Assembly (NCBI RefSeq): GCF_003052585.1
Contig: NZ_QASN01000002.1
Span: 460,931 to 524,930 of the forward strand
DNA: 64,000 bases
From: Pseudomonas mangrovi
GTDB lineage: Bacteria > Pseudomonadota > Gammaproteobacteria > Pseudomonadales > Pseudomonadaceae
Reading direction: 5' to 3'
Position numbers and translations under genes: made by a program. The notes below the pieces were generated by a model that was not told the DNA's origin, searched no databases, and was given only the letters and a program-made list of their open reading frames with translations. Below, in pieces: positions 64,000 to 64,000 of the stretch. The stretch's first letter is position 1. Every line of letters begins with the position of its first letter.

Positions 64000-64000
64000 T

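Overview
The window is high-GC DNA from a Pseudomonas-type gammaproteobacterium (Pseudomonas sensu lato). The evidence is a complete lipopolysaccharide inner-core locus with the WaaP/InaA kinase group, the neighbours hldE, msbA, mig-14, dnpA, ilvE, glnE, aceEF, dipA and msrA, and the order ubiX-mpl-eutBC-GNAT-mtfA-ppa. From memory these match two separate P. aeruginosa PAO1 blocks, about PA4018-PA4031 and PA4988-PA5018, which lie side by side here. Gene positions come from reading the sequence; orthology to PAO1 is recalled, not searched.

Layout. 1-6.9 kb (+): a fatty or short-chain acid catabolic set, made of a 5'-truncated AMP-forming acyl-CoA ligase, a polytopic permease, a DmdC-type acyl-CoA dehydrogenase, a thiolase and a metallo-beta-lactamase-fold hydrolase. 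7.2-9.9 kb (-): two small exported proteins, ubiX and the murein-recycling ligase mpl. 10.1-13.1 kb (+): eutBC behind a sigma-54-type promoter candidate, then a GNAT acetyltransferase. 13.1-16.8 kb: a degenerate phosphatase/kinase fusion (-), mtfA (+), ppa (+) and a decayed secreted-protein gene. 16.8-20.2 kb (-): an InaA-type kinase, a methyltransferase, a hemolysin III-type membrane protein and waaA. 20.3-23.7 kb (+): an SMR transporter, a FAD oxidoreductase, an aldo/keto reductase and an unknown protein.

23.8-45.1 kb is envelope-polysaccharide DNA, almost all on the minus strand. It holds two acyltransferases, hldE, dnpA, mig-14, msbA, two glycosyltransferases, a carbamoyltransferase, four heptose/LPS kinases, waaG, waaC and waaF. 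Together these make, phosphorylate, carbamoylate and export lipid A-core. An 805-bp repeat-rich non-coding spacer separates waaG from waaP. No O-antigen ligase is visible. 45.2-58.6 kb is housekeeping: ilvE, glnE, a hemerythrin-like protein, aceE and aceF behind a HexR-like palindrome, a small exported protein, the c-di-GMP phosphodiesterase dipA, and msrA.

58.5-64 kb is accessory. A REP-associated tyrosine transposase is bounded by GGTCGGAGTGA-type inverted ends, and two 70-bp mini-elements carry the same ends. Beyond them is an Rhs polymorphic-toxin locus on the minus strand, with an AT-rich toxin tip and a coupled small downstream gene that is probably the immunity gene. The Rhs protein is split in two, and the downstream half carries its own signal peptide. 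Intergenic palindromes of several families are scattered through the window. I found no rRNA, tRNA or CRISPR.
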